Shown piece after piece: positions 25,963-34,213 of a DNA stretch of 64,000 nt. Position 1 is the first letter of the stretch, and each line of letters begins with the position of its first letter. Below the pieces are notes generated by a model. The model worked only from the letters and a program-made list of their open reading frames with translations. It did not search any database and was not told the DNA's origin. The position numbers and the translations under genes were made by a program. The stretch is from Labrys miyagiensis (GTDB lineage Bacteria; Pseudomonadota; Alphaproteobacteria; Rhizobiales; Labraceae), in the NCBI RefSeq assembly GCF_030160835.1, contig NZ_BSPC01000005.1:372001-436000 (forward strand), read 5' to 3'.

Positions 25963-26153
25963 GAGAGCGCGGACATCACAGCAACATTCTATCGAAGATA
26001 AATGTCGCGATATCCGCTCTTGAGCCATTGAGGTCACAAAATTGAGTGCCGCGGTTGTTATCAACCGCGGCATTTTTGCTTCCGGCGGTACCGTTTCAAG
26101 AGGCGACATCACAGCGACATGAAGGCATGTCGCTGTGATGTCCGCGCTCCCAG
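25963..26153. repeat. BIME-like inverted repeat pair, variant with GACATCACAGC
   Basis: GAGAGCGCGGACATCACAGC at 25963 pairs with GCTGTGATGTCCGCGCTCCC ending at 26151. The right arm is a hairpin by itself (GACATCACAGCGACAT / ATGTCGCTGTGATGTC). The outer GAGCGCGGAC frame is that of the other copies, but the core differs, so the family varies inside a fixed frame. It encloses the ctpA terminator. Confidence 0.75.
26047..26077 (+). terminator. Rho-independent terminator of envC-ctpA
   Basis: TGCCGCGGTTG (26047-26057) and CAACCGCGGCA (26062-26072) form a perfect 11-bp stem with a TTAT loop, followed by TTTTT. It lies 88 bases past the ctpA stop codon. Confidence 0.9.
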
Positions 26154-26205
26154 GATCCTGGCCACGCGCGCTTCCTGGCTGACCAGATTCCTTGACTTAT
26201 AATGA

Positions 26206-26233
26206 TTGACATATAAAGATATCGTTATATCTA
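26206..26233 (+). promoter_or_regulatory. bmt promoter with overlapping 20-bp palindromic operator (SahR/ArsR type)
   Basis: A perfect -35 TTGACA at 26206-26211 is followed after 16 bases by TATCTA at 26228-26233. Between and over them lies ATATAAAGATATCGTTATAT (26211-26230), a palindrome with one mismatched pair. ArsR-family SahR repressors control methionine-cycle genes in proteobacteria through AT-rich palindromes containing GATATC-like cores, and the downstream gene is a homocysteine methyltransferase. The match to SahR is from memory and not computed. Confidence 0.55.
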
Positions 26234-26383
26234 TGCTATGGAACTCATCTCGCTCGTTCCACTACGCCTCTACGGCTGCAGGTGATGGCGCTGGAGGCCC
26301 CTGCGGTTCGCTGCTGGATTTCCCGCTTGAAACATCCCCGCAAAGGCCTATGTGGAAACTCGGTCTTCGCTGAAGGAAATACC

Positions 26384-27373
26384 ATGCGTCTCGACGAACT
26401 CCTCGCCCAGAAGCCCGTGCTGCTCGCCGACGGCGCCACCGGAACCAATCTGTTCGAGATGGGCCTGATGTCGGGTGATCCGCCGGAGATGTGGAATCTC
26501 GAGCATCCCGACCGCATCCATGCGCTGCACCAGTCCTTCGTCGATGCCGGCGCCGACATCATCCTGACCAATTCCTTCGGCGGCAACCGCCGGCGCCTCG
26601 CCCTGCACAAGCTCGACGGGCGCGTCAGGGAACTCAACGCCGCCGCGGCGCGCAATGCCCGTCTGGTTGCCGACGGCGCCGGCCGCCCGGTGATCGTTGC
26701 GGGTTCGGTCGGCCCGACCGGCGACCTCTTCCAGCCGCTCGGCCCACTGACCGAGGATGATGCCGTCGAGATCTTCCACGAGCAGATCGAGGGCCTCAAG
26801 GAAGGCGGCGTCGACGTGATCTGGATCGAGACCATGTCGGCCTCCGAGGAAATGCGTGCCGCCGCCAAGGCTGCGGCGAAGGCCGGCATGCCCTATACGG
26901 TGACGGCGAGCTTCGACACGGCCGGCAAGACCATGATGGGCATCCCGCCCGCCTCCATGCCCGAGGTGGCCGAGGACATCGATCCCAGCCCGGTGGCGGT
27001 CGGCGCCAATTGCGGCGTCGGCGCCTCGGACCTGCTGGTCTCGGTGCTGTCGATGACGGAGGCCAATCCGAACGCCATCGTGATCGCCAAGGCCAATGCC
27101 GGCATTCCGCAATTCCATGGCGACCACATTCATTATTCCGGCACGCCGGAGCTGATGGCCGAATATGCGCGCCTCGCCATCGATGCCGGCGCCCGCATCA
27201 TCGGCGGCTGCTGCGGCACCTCGCCGGCCCATCTCAGGGCGATGCGCCAGGCCATCGACAGCCACACCCGCGCCGAACGGCCGAATACCGCCAAGGTCAT
27301 CGCCGAGATCGGCCCGCTGGTGGCGCCGCCGAAGGCGGGGGGTGGCGAGGAGCGCCGGCGGCGGAGACATTGA
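26384..27373 (+). CDS. bmt: Betaine-homocysteine S-methyltransferase (homocysteine methyltransferase family)
   Basis: 329 residues from ATG at 26384, with GAAGGA 7 bases before. The barrel opens with LLADGATGTNLF. The zinc that activates homocysteine is held by Cys210 (GANCGVG), Cys276 and Cys277 (GGCCGTSP). It transfers a methyl group to homocysteine to make methionine; rhizobial relatives use glycine betaine and are followed or replaced by MetH. A palindromic operator overlaps its promoter, which fits repression by S-adenosylhomocysteine-sensing SahR-like proteins. It is monocistronic, convergent with lysA. Confidence 0.85.
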   Translation: MRLDELLAQKPVLLADGATGTNLFEMGLMSGDPPEMWNLEHPDRIHALHQSFVDAGADIILTNSFGGNRRRLALHKLDGRVRELNAAAARNARLVADGAGRPVIVAGSVGPTGDLFQPLGPLTEDDAVEIFHEQIEGLKEGGVDVIWIETMSASEEMRAAAKAAAKAGMPYTVTASFDTAGKTMMGIPPASMPEVAEDIDPSPVAVGANCGVGASDLLVSVLSMTEANPNAIVIAKANAGIPQFHGDHIHYSGTPELMAEYARLAIDAGARIIGGCCGTSPAHLRAMRQAIDSHTRAERPNTAKVIAEIGPLVAPPKAGGGEERRRRRH

Positions 27374-27375
27374 GG

Positions 27376-27503
27376 CTGGGAGCGCGGACGTCCCGTCCGC
27401 TCTTGAACCGCCGACCTTTTAAGAAAAGGGCGCGAACCTCGATGGTGGCACCTTTTTGCAACGTTTGTGGTTCAAGAGGCGGACAGGATGTCCGCGCTCC
27501 CAG
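27376..27503. repeat. BIME-like inverted repeat pair (GGGAGCGCGGACGTCC type)
   Basis: CTGGGAGCGCGGACGTCCCG at 27376 pairs with the inverted arm CAGGATGTCCGCGCTCCCAG ending at 27503, with TTGAACC/GGTTCAA continuing both arms inward. It lies between convergent bmt and lysA, the same setting and nearly the same arms as the copy at 4207. Confidence 0.85.
27424..27457. terminator. Probable bidirectional terminator
   Basis: AAAAGGGCGCGAACC and GGTGGCACCTTTTT form an imperfect stem inside the repeat pair, with A-run and T-run flanks. It resembles the terminator at 4251-4285 in sequence and position. Confidence 0.45.
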
Positions 27504-27507
27504 TGAG

Positions 27508-28773
27508 CTACATCCAATCCGGCATGCTATCGAGCCCCAACAGCTCCTCATAGCTCGGCCGCTTGCGGATCACCGCGAACCTGTCGCCGTCCACCAGCAC
27601 TTCCGGCACCAGCGGGCGGGTGTTGTAGGTGCCGGCCTGCACGGCGCCGTAGGCGCCCGCAGACATTACCGCCACCAGATCGCCGCTCGCCACCACCGGG
27701 ATGTCGCGGTCGAGGGCCAGATAGTCGCCAGTTTCGCAGACCGGCCCGACCACGTCAGCCGTGAGCATGGCGCCGCCGAGCGGGCGCTCCTTCACCGGCC
27801 AGATCGCGTGATAGGCCTCGTAGAGTGTCGGGCGGATCAGGTCGTTCATGCCGGCGTCGACGATGACGAAGGTCTTGCCCTCGCCCTCTTTCACGAACAC
27901 GACCTCGGTGACCAGGATGCCGGCATTGCCGGCGATCAGGCGGCCGGGCTCGAACACCAGCGTGGCGCCGAGATCCTTGGAATAGCGCTTTACCACGGCG
28001 GCATAGTCGTCCGGGTGGGGCGGGGGTTCGTTGTCGTCCTTGTAGGGGATGCCGAGGCCGCCGCCGAAATCGATATGGTCGATGACATGGCCGTCGGCGC
28101 GCAACTCGCGCACCAGGGCGACGAGGCGCTCGATCGAGGCGTCATAGGGTTCGAGCGCCGTGATCTGGCTGCCGATATGCATGTCGACGCCGGTGACCTC
28201 GATGCCGGGCAGCTTGGCCGCGCGCGCATAGAGCGCCCGCGCCTGGGCGATGGGAATGCCGAACTTGTTCTCGGATTTGCCGGTCGAGATCTTCTTGTGG
28301 GTCTTGGCGTCGACATCCGGGTTGATGCGCAGCGACACCCGCGCTGTGCGGCCCTTGGCGCTGGCGCGTTGGGAAAGCAGCTCCAGCTCCGGTTCCGATT
28401 CGACGTTGAAGCAGAGGATGTCCTCGTCGAGCGCGTAATCGAGCTCGCGCAGGAGCTTGCCGACGCCCGAGAACATGATCTTGCTGGCCGGCACGCCGGC
28501 GGCACGGGCGCGGCGCAGCTCGCCTTCGGAGACCACGTCCATGCCGGCGCCGAGCTTGGCCAGCACGCGCAGCACGGCGAGGTTGGAATTGGCCTTCATG
28601 GCAAAGCAGACGAGGGACGGCACGTCGGCGAAGGCCTGGGCGAACACCCTGTAATGGCGGCGCAAGGTGGCGGCCGAATAGCAATAGAAGGGCGTGCCCA
28701 CCGCCGCGGCGATTGCCGGCAGTGCGACATCCTCGGCGTGCAGCACGCCGTTTCGATAGGTGAAATGGTGCAT
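27508..28773 (-). CDS. lysA: Diaminopimelate decarboxylase
   Basis: 421 residues. It makes L-lysine from meso-diaminopimelate, the last step of the pathway, using PLP. The PLP lysine is Lys60 in LVCFAMKANSN. HIGSQIT, FGGGLGIPY and EPGRLIAGNAG bind the cofactor phosphate. The catalytic Cys-Glu region reads GPVCETGDYLA, and the closing AGAYGAVQAGTYNTRP is typical. ATG start 7 bases after the lptM stop codon, so the two form an operon, as in other Hyphomicrobiales. Confidence 0.97.
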   Translation of the reverse strand: MHHFTYRNGVLHAEDVALPAIAAAVGTPFYCYSAATLRRHYRVFAQAFADVPSLVCFAMKANSNLAVLRVLAKLGAGMDVVSEGELRRARAAGVPASKIMFSGVGKLLRELDYALDEDILCFNVESEPELELLSQRASAKGRTARVSLRINPDVDAKTHKKISTGKSENKFGIPIAQARALYARAAKLPGIEVTGVDMHIGSQITALEPYDASIERLVALVRELRADGHVIDHIDFGGGLGIPYKDDNEPPPHPDDYAAVVKRYSKDLGATLVFEPGRLIAGNAGILVTEVVFVKEGEGKTFVIVDAGMNDLIRPTLYEAYHAIWPVKERPLGGAMLTADVVGPVCETGDYLALDRDIPVVASGDLVAVMSAGAYGAVQAGTYNTRPLVPEVLVDGDRFAVIRKRPSYEELLGLDSMPDWM

Positions 28774-28780
28774 CGGACGA

Positions 28781-28981
28781 TCAGTTCAGCAGGAAGTCCA
28801 GGGGCAGCTTGCGGTCCGGCTTGACATAGCCGGGATCCTTTTTCTTGCCATTGGCACCGCTCTTCTGCGGCACGTTCTGCTCCGGGGGCGGCTCAAGCTT
28901 GCCCTTGCGGCCGCAGCCGGCCAGGCCAAGGCTCGAAACCAGCGCCAGAGCGAGAGCGACGCGGAACGCATTACCAGCCAT
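28781..28981 (-). CDS. lptM: LptM/YifL-type small lipoprotein
   Basis: 66 residues from ATG at 28981, with GGAG upstream. The lipobox SSLGLAGC is at residues 16-23, followed by the family motif GRKGKLEPPPE. In E. coli LptM helps LptD mature in the outer membrane LPS translocon. The remaining Lys/Pro-rich tail is short. The argH-lptM-lysA order is widely kept in this order of bacteria and supports the call. Confidence 0.85.
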   Translation of the reverse strand: MAGNAFRVALALALVSSLGLAGCGRKGKLEPPPEQNVPQKSGANGKKKDPGYVKPDRKLPLDFLLN

Positions 28982-29063
28982 AGGGAACTCCAATGTTTGA
29001 CGCTGTGTAGCACGAAATTTGATTTGGTGCGGGGTGTTGGGGGGCTGAATACACTGATGTCGC

Positions 29064-29249
29064 GCAGCCCCTCACCTCTATCCTCTCCCCGTAAGAACGG
29101 GGAGAGGGGGCGCAGTCGGCGCGATTTGTTCGGTAGTGCCTCATCTCGCCCAACAGGATGAGCGAGATGAGCCATTTCGGGCCGAGCCCCGACTTCGAAG
29201 CCCCCTCGCCCCGTTCTTACGGGGAGAGGATAGAGGTGAGGGGCTGCGC
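29064..29249. repeat. Inverted repeat pair, CCCCTCACCTCTATCCTCTCCCCG family
   Basis: The left arm (29064-29110) contains CTCACCTCTATCCTCTCCCC, and the right arm (29201-29249) is its inverted copy. Each arm also folds on itself around GTAAGAAC/GTTCTTAC. The middle has a shorter CATCTCGCCCAACAGGATG hairpin. It fills the 292-bp gap between argH and lptM. A second copy is at 54461-54649. Confidence 0.85.
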
Positions 29250-29273
29250 AAACCGTCCAAGACACCGCGGCTC

Positions 29274-30659
29274 TCACCCCTTGCTCAGCGCCTTCAGCCA
29301 GCGTTTCGCCTGTGCCTTCACATTGGCCGGGGCAGTGCCGCCATAGGAGGTGCGGCTGCGCACCGATTTCTCAACGCCCAGCACGCCGAACACGCCGTCG
29401 TTGATGCGCTGCTCCACGCCCTGCATCTCGGCCAGCGACAGCTTTTCCAGCGGCAGCTTGCGCTCGGCGGCCATGCCGACCAGGCGGCCGGTGACGTGAT
29501 GGGCCTCGCGGAAGGGCAGGTTGAGCTCGCGCACCAGCCAGTCGGCGAGATCGGTGGCGGTGGCGTAGCCTGAGCCCGCCGCGGCCTTCATGCGCTTGAG
29601 ATCGGGCGCCATGTCCCTGACCATGCCGGCCATGGCTGCCGTGCAGAGCGACAGGGTCTGCAGCGCGTCGAAGGCGGGCTCCTTGTCCTCCTGCATGTCC
29701 TTGCCATAGGCAAGCGGCAGGCCCTTCATCATCACCAGCAGCCCGATCAGGGCGCCGATGACGCGGCCGGCCTTGCCGCGTACCAGCTCGGCGGCGTCGG
29801 GATTGCGCTTCTGCGGCATGATCGAGGAGCCGGTGGTGAACTTGTCCGACAGCGCCACGAAGGCGAATTGCGGCGTCGTCCAGATCACGATCTCCTCGGC
29901 AAAGCGCGAGAGGTGCATCGCCGTGATCGAGGCGGCCGAGAGGGCCTCCAGCACGAAGTCCCGGTCCGAGACCGAATCGAGCGAATTGGCGGTGGGACGG
30001 TCGAAGCCGAGCGCCCTGGCGGTGGCATGGCGGTCGATCGGGAAGGAGGTGCCGGCCAGCGCGGCGGCGCCGAGCGGGCATTCGTTGAGGCGGCGGCGTG
30101 CATCGGCGAAGCGGCCGCGGTCACGCCCCAGCATCTCGACATAGGCCATGAGATGGTGGCCGAATGTCACAGGCTGGGCCGATTGCAGATGGGTGAAGCC
30201 CGGCATCACCGCGCCCGCGAAGGCGAGGGCCTTCTCGGTGAGCGCCGTCATCAGGTCCTTCAACTGGGCGTCGAGGTCGTCGATGGTGTCGCGCACCCAG
30301 AGCCGGAAGTCGGTCGCGACCTGGTCGTTGCGGGAGCGGGCGGTGTGCAGGCGGCCGGCGGCCGGGCCGGCAAGGGCTGCCAGGCGCGACTCCACATTCA
30401 TATGAATGTCTTCGAGCGCACGCGAGAAAGTGAACGAGCCGCTCTCGATTTCGCCACGCACCGCCTCTAGACCTTCCGAGATGGCCTTGGCGTCGGCGGC
30501 GGCGACGATCCCCTGCTTCTCCAGCATGGCGAGATGCGCCAGCGAGCCGCGGATGTCCTGGGCCCAGAGGCGCTTGTCAAAGTCGATCGAGGCGTTGATC
30601 TCTTCCATGATCGCGTCCGGTCCCGACTGGAACCGGCCGCCCCACATTTTATTGCTCAT
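29274..30659 (-). CDS. argH: Argininosuccinate lyase
   Basis: 461 residues, full length. It splits argininosuccinate to arginine and fumarate. It begins [11 protein letters not shown]; the superfamily signature with the catalytic Ser loop is [12 protein letters not shown] (about 280-291); the [13 protein letters not shown] segment holds the conserved His. The ATG at 30659 is only 15 bases from the divergent tlpA GTG, so the two promoters overlap each other's coding starts. Upstream partner of lptM-lysA. Confidence 0.97.
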   Translation of the reverse strand: MSNKMWGGRFQSGPDAIMEEINASIDFDKRLWAQDIRGSLAHLAMLEKQGIVAAADAKAISEGLEAVRGEIESGSFTFSRALEDIHMNVESRLAALAGPAAGRLHTARSRNDQVATDFRLWVRDTIDDLDAQLKDLMTALTEKALAFAGAVMPGFTHLQSAQPVTFGHHLMAYVEMLGRDRGRFADARRRLNECPLGAAALAGTSFPIDRHATARALGFDRPTANSLDSVSDRDFVLEALSAASITAMHLSRFAEEIVIWTTPQFAFVALSDKFTTGSSIMPQKRNPDAAELVRGKAGRVIGALIGLLVMMKGLPLAYGKDMQEDKEPAFDALQTLSLCTAAMAGMVRDMAPDLKRMKAAAGSGYATATDLADWLVRELNLPFREAHHVTGRLVGMAAERKLPLEKLSLAEMQGVEQRINDGVFGVLGVEKSVRSRTSYGGTAPANVKAQAKRWLKALSKG

Positions 30660-30674
30660 CTGGATAGGCTTTCA

Positions 30675-31352
30675 GTGAACGAAGACAGTCGGCAGGAAAA
30701 TCCCGAAGCGCGGCCCCCGCAGAAATCGAACCGGCGCTGGCTGGTCGGTGCGGCCATCCTGGCAGGAGCCGTGGTTGGCGTGGGCGCGGTATACGGGACA
30801 AAGGGCGGCATGGGCAATCAGGAAAGCGCGTCCTGCCCGGGGGCGGCTGCGGTTGCGGTGAAGATGGATCCCTTGGCCAAGGGCCAGGTGGCCGCCCTCA
30901 ACGTCAATCTGGCGCCTCAGCCACTGACATCAATCAGCTTCCAGACCGCTGACGGCGCCAAGGTGACGCTCGCCGACTTCAAGGGCAAGACGGTGCTGCT
31001 AAACCTCTGGGCCACCTGGTGCATTCCCTGCCGAAAGGAGATGCCGGCCCTCAACAAGCTGCAGGCCGATCTGGGGGGTAAGGATTTCGAGGTCGTCGCC
31101 GTCAATATCGACACGCAGGGGCCGGAGCGCGTCGAGGCCTTTCTCAACGATGCCGGCATCGACAAGCTGCACCGTTACGCCGACCCCTCGACCGGCATCC
31201 TGCAGAGCCTGAAGAACGAGGGGCTGGCACAGGGCCTGCCGACCTCGGTGATCGTCGACAAGCAGGGTTGCCGCCTCGGCGCCATGGCCGGCCCCGCCGA
31301 ATGGGCCAGCGACGATGCCAAGGCGCTGATCAGGGCGGCGATCGGGTCGTAG
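30675..31352 (+). CDS. tlpA: TlpA-family membrane thiol-disulfide oxidoreductase
   Basis: 225 residues from GTG at 30675. A basic start and one membrane helix (about 21-40) anchor it in the inner membrane with the thioredoxin domain in the periplasm. The active site is WCIPC (Cys116, Cys119) within LLNLWATWCIPCRKEMP. TlpA-like proteins keep cysteines of cytochrome c or CuA assembly partners reduced. A divergent tlpA-argH pair is usual in Hyphomicrobiales. An extra Cys54 in SCPGAA lies in the linker. Confidence 0.9.
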   Translation: MNEDSRQENPEARPPQKSNRRWLVGAAILAGAVVGVGAVYGTKGGMGNQESASCPGAAAVAVKMDPLAKGQVAALNVNLAPQPLTSISFQTADGAKVTLADFKGKTVLLNLWATWCIPCRKEMPALNKLQADLGGKDFEVVAVNIDTQGPERVEAFLNDAGIDKLHRYADPSTGILQSLKNEGLAQGLPTSVIVDKQGCRLGAMAGPAEWASDDAKALIRAAIGS

Positions 31353-31387
31353 GCGCCTGTCCCAAGCGCTGTGTTTTAAAAAGCTAT

Positions 31388-31465
31388 TTCGGGGGGCGGG
31401 TCTTCAGACCCGGCTCTTGCGGCACTGCTTTTGCCAACAGGCGGGTCTGAAGACCCGCCCCCGAA
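31388..31465. repeat. Inverted repeat pair, GCGGGTCTTCAGACCCGC family
   Basis: GGGGGCGGGTCTTCAGACCC (from 31391) and GGGTCTGAAGACCCGCCCCC (to about 31462) pair over about 24 bases, and each arm is palindromic around TCTTCAGA. It is placed between convergent genes (tlpA and the 31481 gene), where it may end both transcripts. A relative with CCGGTCTGAAGACCGG is nested in the repeat at 62198-62403. Confidence 0.8.
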
Positions 31466-31480
31466 CAAGACAGCGCCCGT

Positions 31481-31900
31481 TCAGCCTCGGGCAGCCGCGA
31501 TCACGCGGCAGAGGACGGGGCGGACGGCGCTTGTGCTGGTGAGCTGGCCCTGCTGGGTCGCGAAGATCAGATCGACGCGGACGCCATTGCCTGATTTGCG
31601 AACGACGGCGCGCCAGGTCTGCATGCGGCCGGAGCCGCTGGTGTCCTGGGTGGCATCGACGGTGCCGGCGCCCTTGCTGATGCGTACGCCATTGGCGTTC
31701 TCCGCCTCCAGGGCCGCAGCGATATTGGACAGGGCCTTCCCCGCGCTCAGACCGGGGATGGTCTCGTAGCTTTTATAGCTCAGAGTGGTCATCATCGGCA
31801 CGCCCGACGAGGTAAGGTTGCTCTCGCAGCTTCCTGCATTGGCGGCTCCCGCGGCTGATATCGATACCATGGCTGCCAAGATGGGAGATTTTCTGATCAT
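31481..31900 (-). CDS. Secreted hypothetical protein
   Basis: 139 residues from ATG at 31900. The signal peptide MIRKSPILAAMVSISAAGAA is cleaved near ANAG. The mature part has one Cys pair (SCESN near the start, VLCRVI near the end), likely a disulfide, and an alternating strand pattern: RMQTWRAVVRKSGNGVRVDLIF. I recognise no family. It is monocistronic, with a 282-bp gap upstream that holds no gene. Confidence 0.65.
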   Translation of the reverse strand: MIRKSPILAAMVSISAAGAANAGSCESNLTSSGVPMMTTLSYKSYETIPGLSAGKALSNIAAALEAENANGVRISKGAGTVDATQDTSGSGRMQTWRAVVRKSGNGVRVDLIFATQQGQLTSTSAVRPVLCRVIAAARG

Positions 31901-32182
31901 CTTTCTTTGATTCCTATTCCAGTTGAAAAACTTAACGTCCAAGCCTCGCCCTGTGACCGGCCCGTGATAACGGAGAGGAAGAGGCGTAGACCATAAAAAT
32001 ATGCGTAGCCACCGCTTCCTTGTTCCCATGGAAACAGCTCTGAAAGCCTATTCTTATCTACCTTCGTCCGGCCTGTAGCGGTGCCCGGGCGCCCCACCGC
32101 ATGAAGTTGTTTACGCCGCTGCATTTCTATTGACTGTGGTTGCCGTGTTGCTATTGCAGGTGAAAACATAGGGGCAGGTTTC

Positions 32183-32806
32183 GTGATCATTTTTGGTTAT
32201 CGCGGTCGGGACCGCACGATTGGCAGTGGAAGTTTCAATTGCCCGAATTGCCGCGCCTCGCGTTCTTATGAACACAAGAAGTTGCAGCGCTGGTTCACGC
32301 TGTATTTTGTTCCCATCTTTCCACTGCAAACGCTAGGGGAGCGTATCGTCTGCAGCGCCTGCAATCAGGCCTATACCACCGCGGTACTCAGCTACGACCC
32401 CTCGCAACAGGAAGCACGGCGCCGGGACGAGATCTTGCGGCAATGGCACACGGCAATGATCGCCATCGCTTGTGCCTTCGGCCGTCCAAACGAGGTGCAG
32501 GCCGAGGCTGTCGGCACGGGCATGGCGCGGATCTTCCAGCAGCAGCTCAACACCAGCGACATCCTGGCCGACTGCAGCGGCGCTCCCAGTGGCGGCATGG
32601 CGGAGGAGGAAGTGCTCGGCCGCCTGGCCGACCTTCCGCGCAGCCTGGCAGCCGTCGCGAAGGAAGACTTCCTGCAATCCGCGCTGGATGTGCTGCGTGC
32701 TGGCAGCGGCGACGAGCAGGCGCAGCACGACCTGCTCCAGCGCATCGGCCACCTGCTGGGCCTCAGCGAGGCCCATGTCCGCGGCATCCTGGCGACACCG
32801 GCCTGA
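32183..32806 (+). CDS. Zinc-ribbon protein, first of a tandem pair
   Basis: 207 residues from GTG at 32183, with AGGGGCAGG upstream. The N-terminal zinc ribbon uses Cys20, Cys23 (CPNC) and Cys57, Cys60 (CSAC). Between them lies SYEHKKLQRWFTLYFVPIFPL, the conserved core of the zinc_ribbon_15 group. The C-terminal 120 residues are helical with an acidic/hydrophobic pattern like TerB/DnaJ-like tails (FLQSALDVLRAG, LLQRIGHLLGLSEAHV). The function is unknown. It is followed by a close paralogue. Confidence 0.75.
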   Translation: MIIFGYRGRDRTIGSGSFNCPNCRASRSYEHKKLQRWFTLYFVPIFPLQTLGERIVCSACNQAYTTAVLSYDPSQQEARRRDEILRQWHTAMIAIACAFGRPNEVQAEAVGTGMARIFQQQLNTSDILADCSGAPSGGMAEEEVLGRLADLPRSLAAVAKEDFLQSALDVLRAGSGDEQAQHDLLQRIGHLLGLSEAHVRGILATPA

Positions 32807-32981
32807 GGGGGCGCCCCCGATCGGGGAGCGCCCACCAGAGGCAATCGGCGGAATTCGCCAAGGCCTCTTCTCGACCCTACCTCGAAGGTGGTGGTCTGCT
32901 CCGGCTTGGGGCAGGCACTCCTTCCTGACGCCCTATCCCATTGATAGGTTGAAGTGCGATGGGAGATCGTTACTGCTTAAG

Positions 32982-32994
32982 TGACGTAACGTCA
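32982..32994. promoter_or_regulatory. Short perfect palindrome TGACGT-A-ACGTCA
   Basis: A 13-base perfect inverted repeat lies 19 bases before the start of the second zinc-ribbon gene. It could be an operator. Its short length makes chance possible. Confidence 0.25.
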
Positions 32995-33012
32995 TTTCCA
33001 AGAATGCAAGTT

Positions 33013-33630
33013 ATGTTTCGACTGAGTTCCACGAGCAGGATCAGAACGACAGGTCGGGGCTCCTTCCGCTGCCCCTATTGTGCTGATCAACGCGCTTATG
33101 AACACAAGAAGACTGAACGCTGGCTGGCGTTCTATTCTATTCCGCTCTTTCCCACGACAACACTCGGTGAGCGCATCGAATGCGGCAGCTGCCGCAGAGC
33201 CTATCCCGTGGCCCTGATCGGCCGTGCGACGGATCAGCGAAACCGGCGGCAGGAGATCGGCACCGTCGTCCAGTGGCGTTGCGCGATGATCGCGGTTGCC
33301 TGCGCCTTCGGCCCGCCGAAGCAATGCCAGGCCGAGGCCATCGGCAGCGGCATGGTCCGTCATTGGCGCCAGCGAGCCGATGTCGGCGAGATCATGGCCG
33401 ATTGCCGGGGCGTCCCCACGAGCGGCATGGCGCTGGAGGAGGTGCTGGGCCGGCTGGGCAATCTGCCGCAAAGCCTGCGTCCGTCTGACAAGGAGCATTT
33501 CCTGCAATCGGCCCGCGAGGTGGTGCGGGCCGGCGAGGGCGGCGAGAAGCAGCAGCGGGACCTGCTGGACGCGATCGCTGCTCGGCTCGGCATCAGCGAG
33601 GACGGCATGCGCAGGGCTCTGGCGGCCTGA
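33013..33630 (+). CDS. Zinc-ribbon protein, second of a tandem pair
   Basis: 205 residues from ATG at 33013, chosen because it aligns residue for residue with the start of the paralogue; an earlier ATG at 33004 is also in frame. CPYC and CGSC give the zinc ligands, YEHKKTERWLAFYSIPLFP is the shared core, and the tail again ends FLQSAREVVRAG and LLDAIAARLGISEDGMRRAL. The two proteins are clearly duplicates, but diverged enough that the duplication is old. It lies 206 bp after the first copy. Confidence 0.75.
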   Translation: MFRLSSTSRIRTTGRGSFRCPYCADQRAYEHKKTERWLAFYSIPLFPTTTLGERIECGSCRRAYPVALIGRATDQRNRRQEIGTVVQWRCAMIAVACAFGPPKQCQAEAIGSGMVRHWRQRADVGEIMADCRGVPTSGMALEEVLGRLGNLPQSLRPSDKEHFLQSAREVVRAGEGGEKQQRDLLDAIAARLGISEDGMRRALAA

Positions 33631-33726
33631 GATCGGCAGTCGGCAAGCCGCCATCGGCTCTACTCGATGGCGACCAGCCTGCCATAGATGCCGTGCACCG
33701 AAGTTACTGCCGAACTGATATGAGTC

Positions 33727-34206
33727 TCACACCCGGTGATAGGGGTGGCCGGCGATGATCGTCGAGGCCCGGTAGAGCTGTTCGGCCAGAAGAATCCGGA
33801 CGATCTGGTGCGGCCAGGTCATCTTGCCGAAGGAAAGCGTCATGATCGCGCGCGATCTTATCGTGTCGCCATGGCCATCGGCGCCACCGATCAGGAAGGC
33901 AAGGGAGGCAGTGCCGCCGTCCCGCCAGCCGGCGATCCTCGCGGCAAAGGCTTCGCTGCCTGGCGAGGCGCCGTTCTCGTCCAGGGCAATGACCTGAGAG
34001 CTGCCTGCGGCCGCAAGCAGTTTCTCCGCTTCCTCGGCCTTGCGGTCCTCGGCACGGCGGGCGCGGCTTTCGTCGATCTCGACGATGTCGAGAGGGCCGA
34101 GCGCCAGGTTGCGGGCGGTCGCATTCAGCCGTTCTGCGTAGCGGGCCACGAGATCGCGTTCCGGGCCGGCTTTGAGCCGGCCGATGGCGCAGACCAGGAG
34201 GCGCAT
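33727..34206 (-). CDS. rlmH: 23S rRNA (pseudouridine1915-N3)-methyltransferase
   Basis: 159 residues from ATG at 34206. RlmH is a small SPOUT methyltransferase that acts on helix 69 of the assembled 70S ribosome. The family start MRLLVCAIGRLKAGPE, the SAM-binding trefoil knot LAFLIGGADGHG and the C-terminal EQLYRASTIIAGHPYHR (which reaches the substrate) are complete. It comes 7 bases after rsfS in the conserved nadD-rsfS-rlmH order. The envC gene that often follows it in relatives is at 23.2 kb instead. Confidence 0.96.
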   Translation of the reverse strand: MRLLVCAIGRLKAGPERDLVARYAERLNATARNLALGPLDIVEIDESRARRAEDRKAEEAEKLLAAAGSSQVIALDENGASPGSEAFAARIAGWRDGGTASLAFLIGGADGHGDTIRSRAIMTLSFGKMTWPHQIVRILLAEQLYRASTIIAGHPYHRV

Positions 34207-34213
34207 CTGGCGT

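Noticed and set aside
27010-28824. 604-codon plus-strand frame across bmt and lysA
   Set aside because: It runs antisense to lysA and through an intergenic repeat; such frames arise readily in GC-rich DNA.
29064-29249. CRISPR-like array
   Set aside because: The repeats are one inverted pair, not a series of direct repeats with unique spacers, and no cas genes are present.
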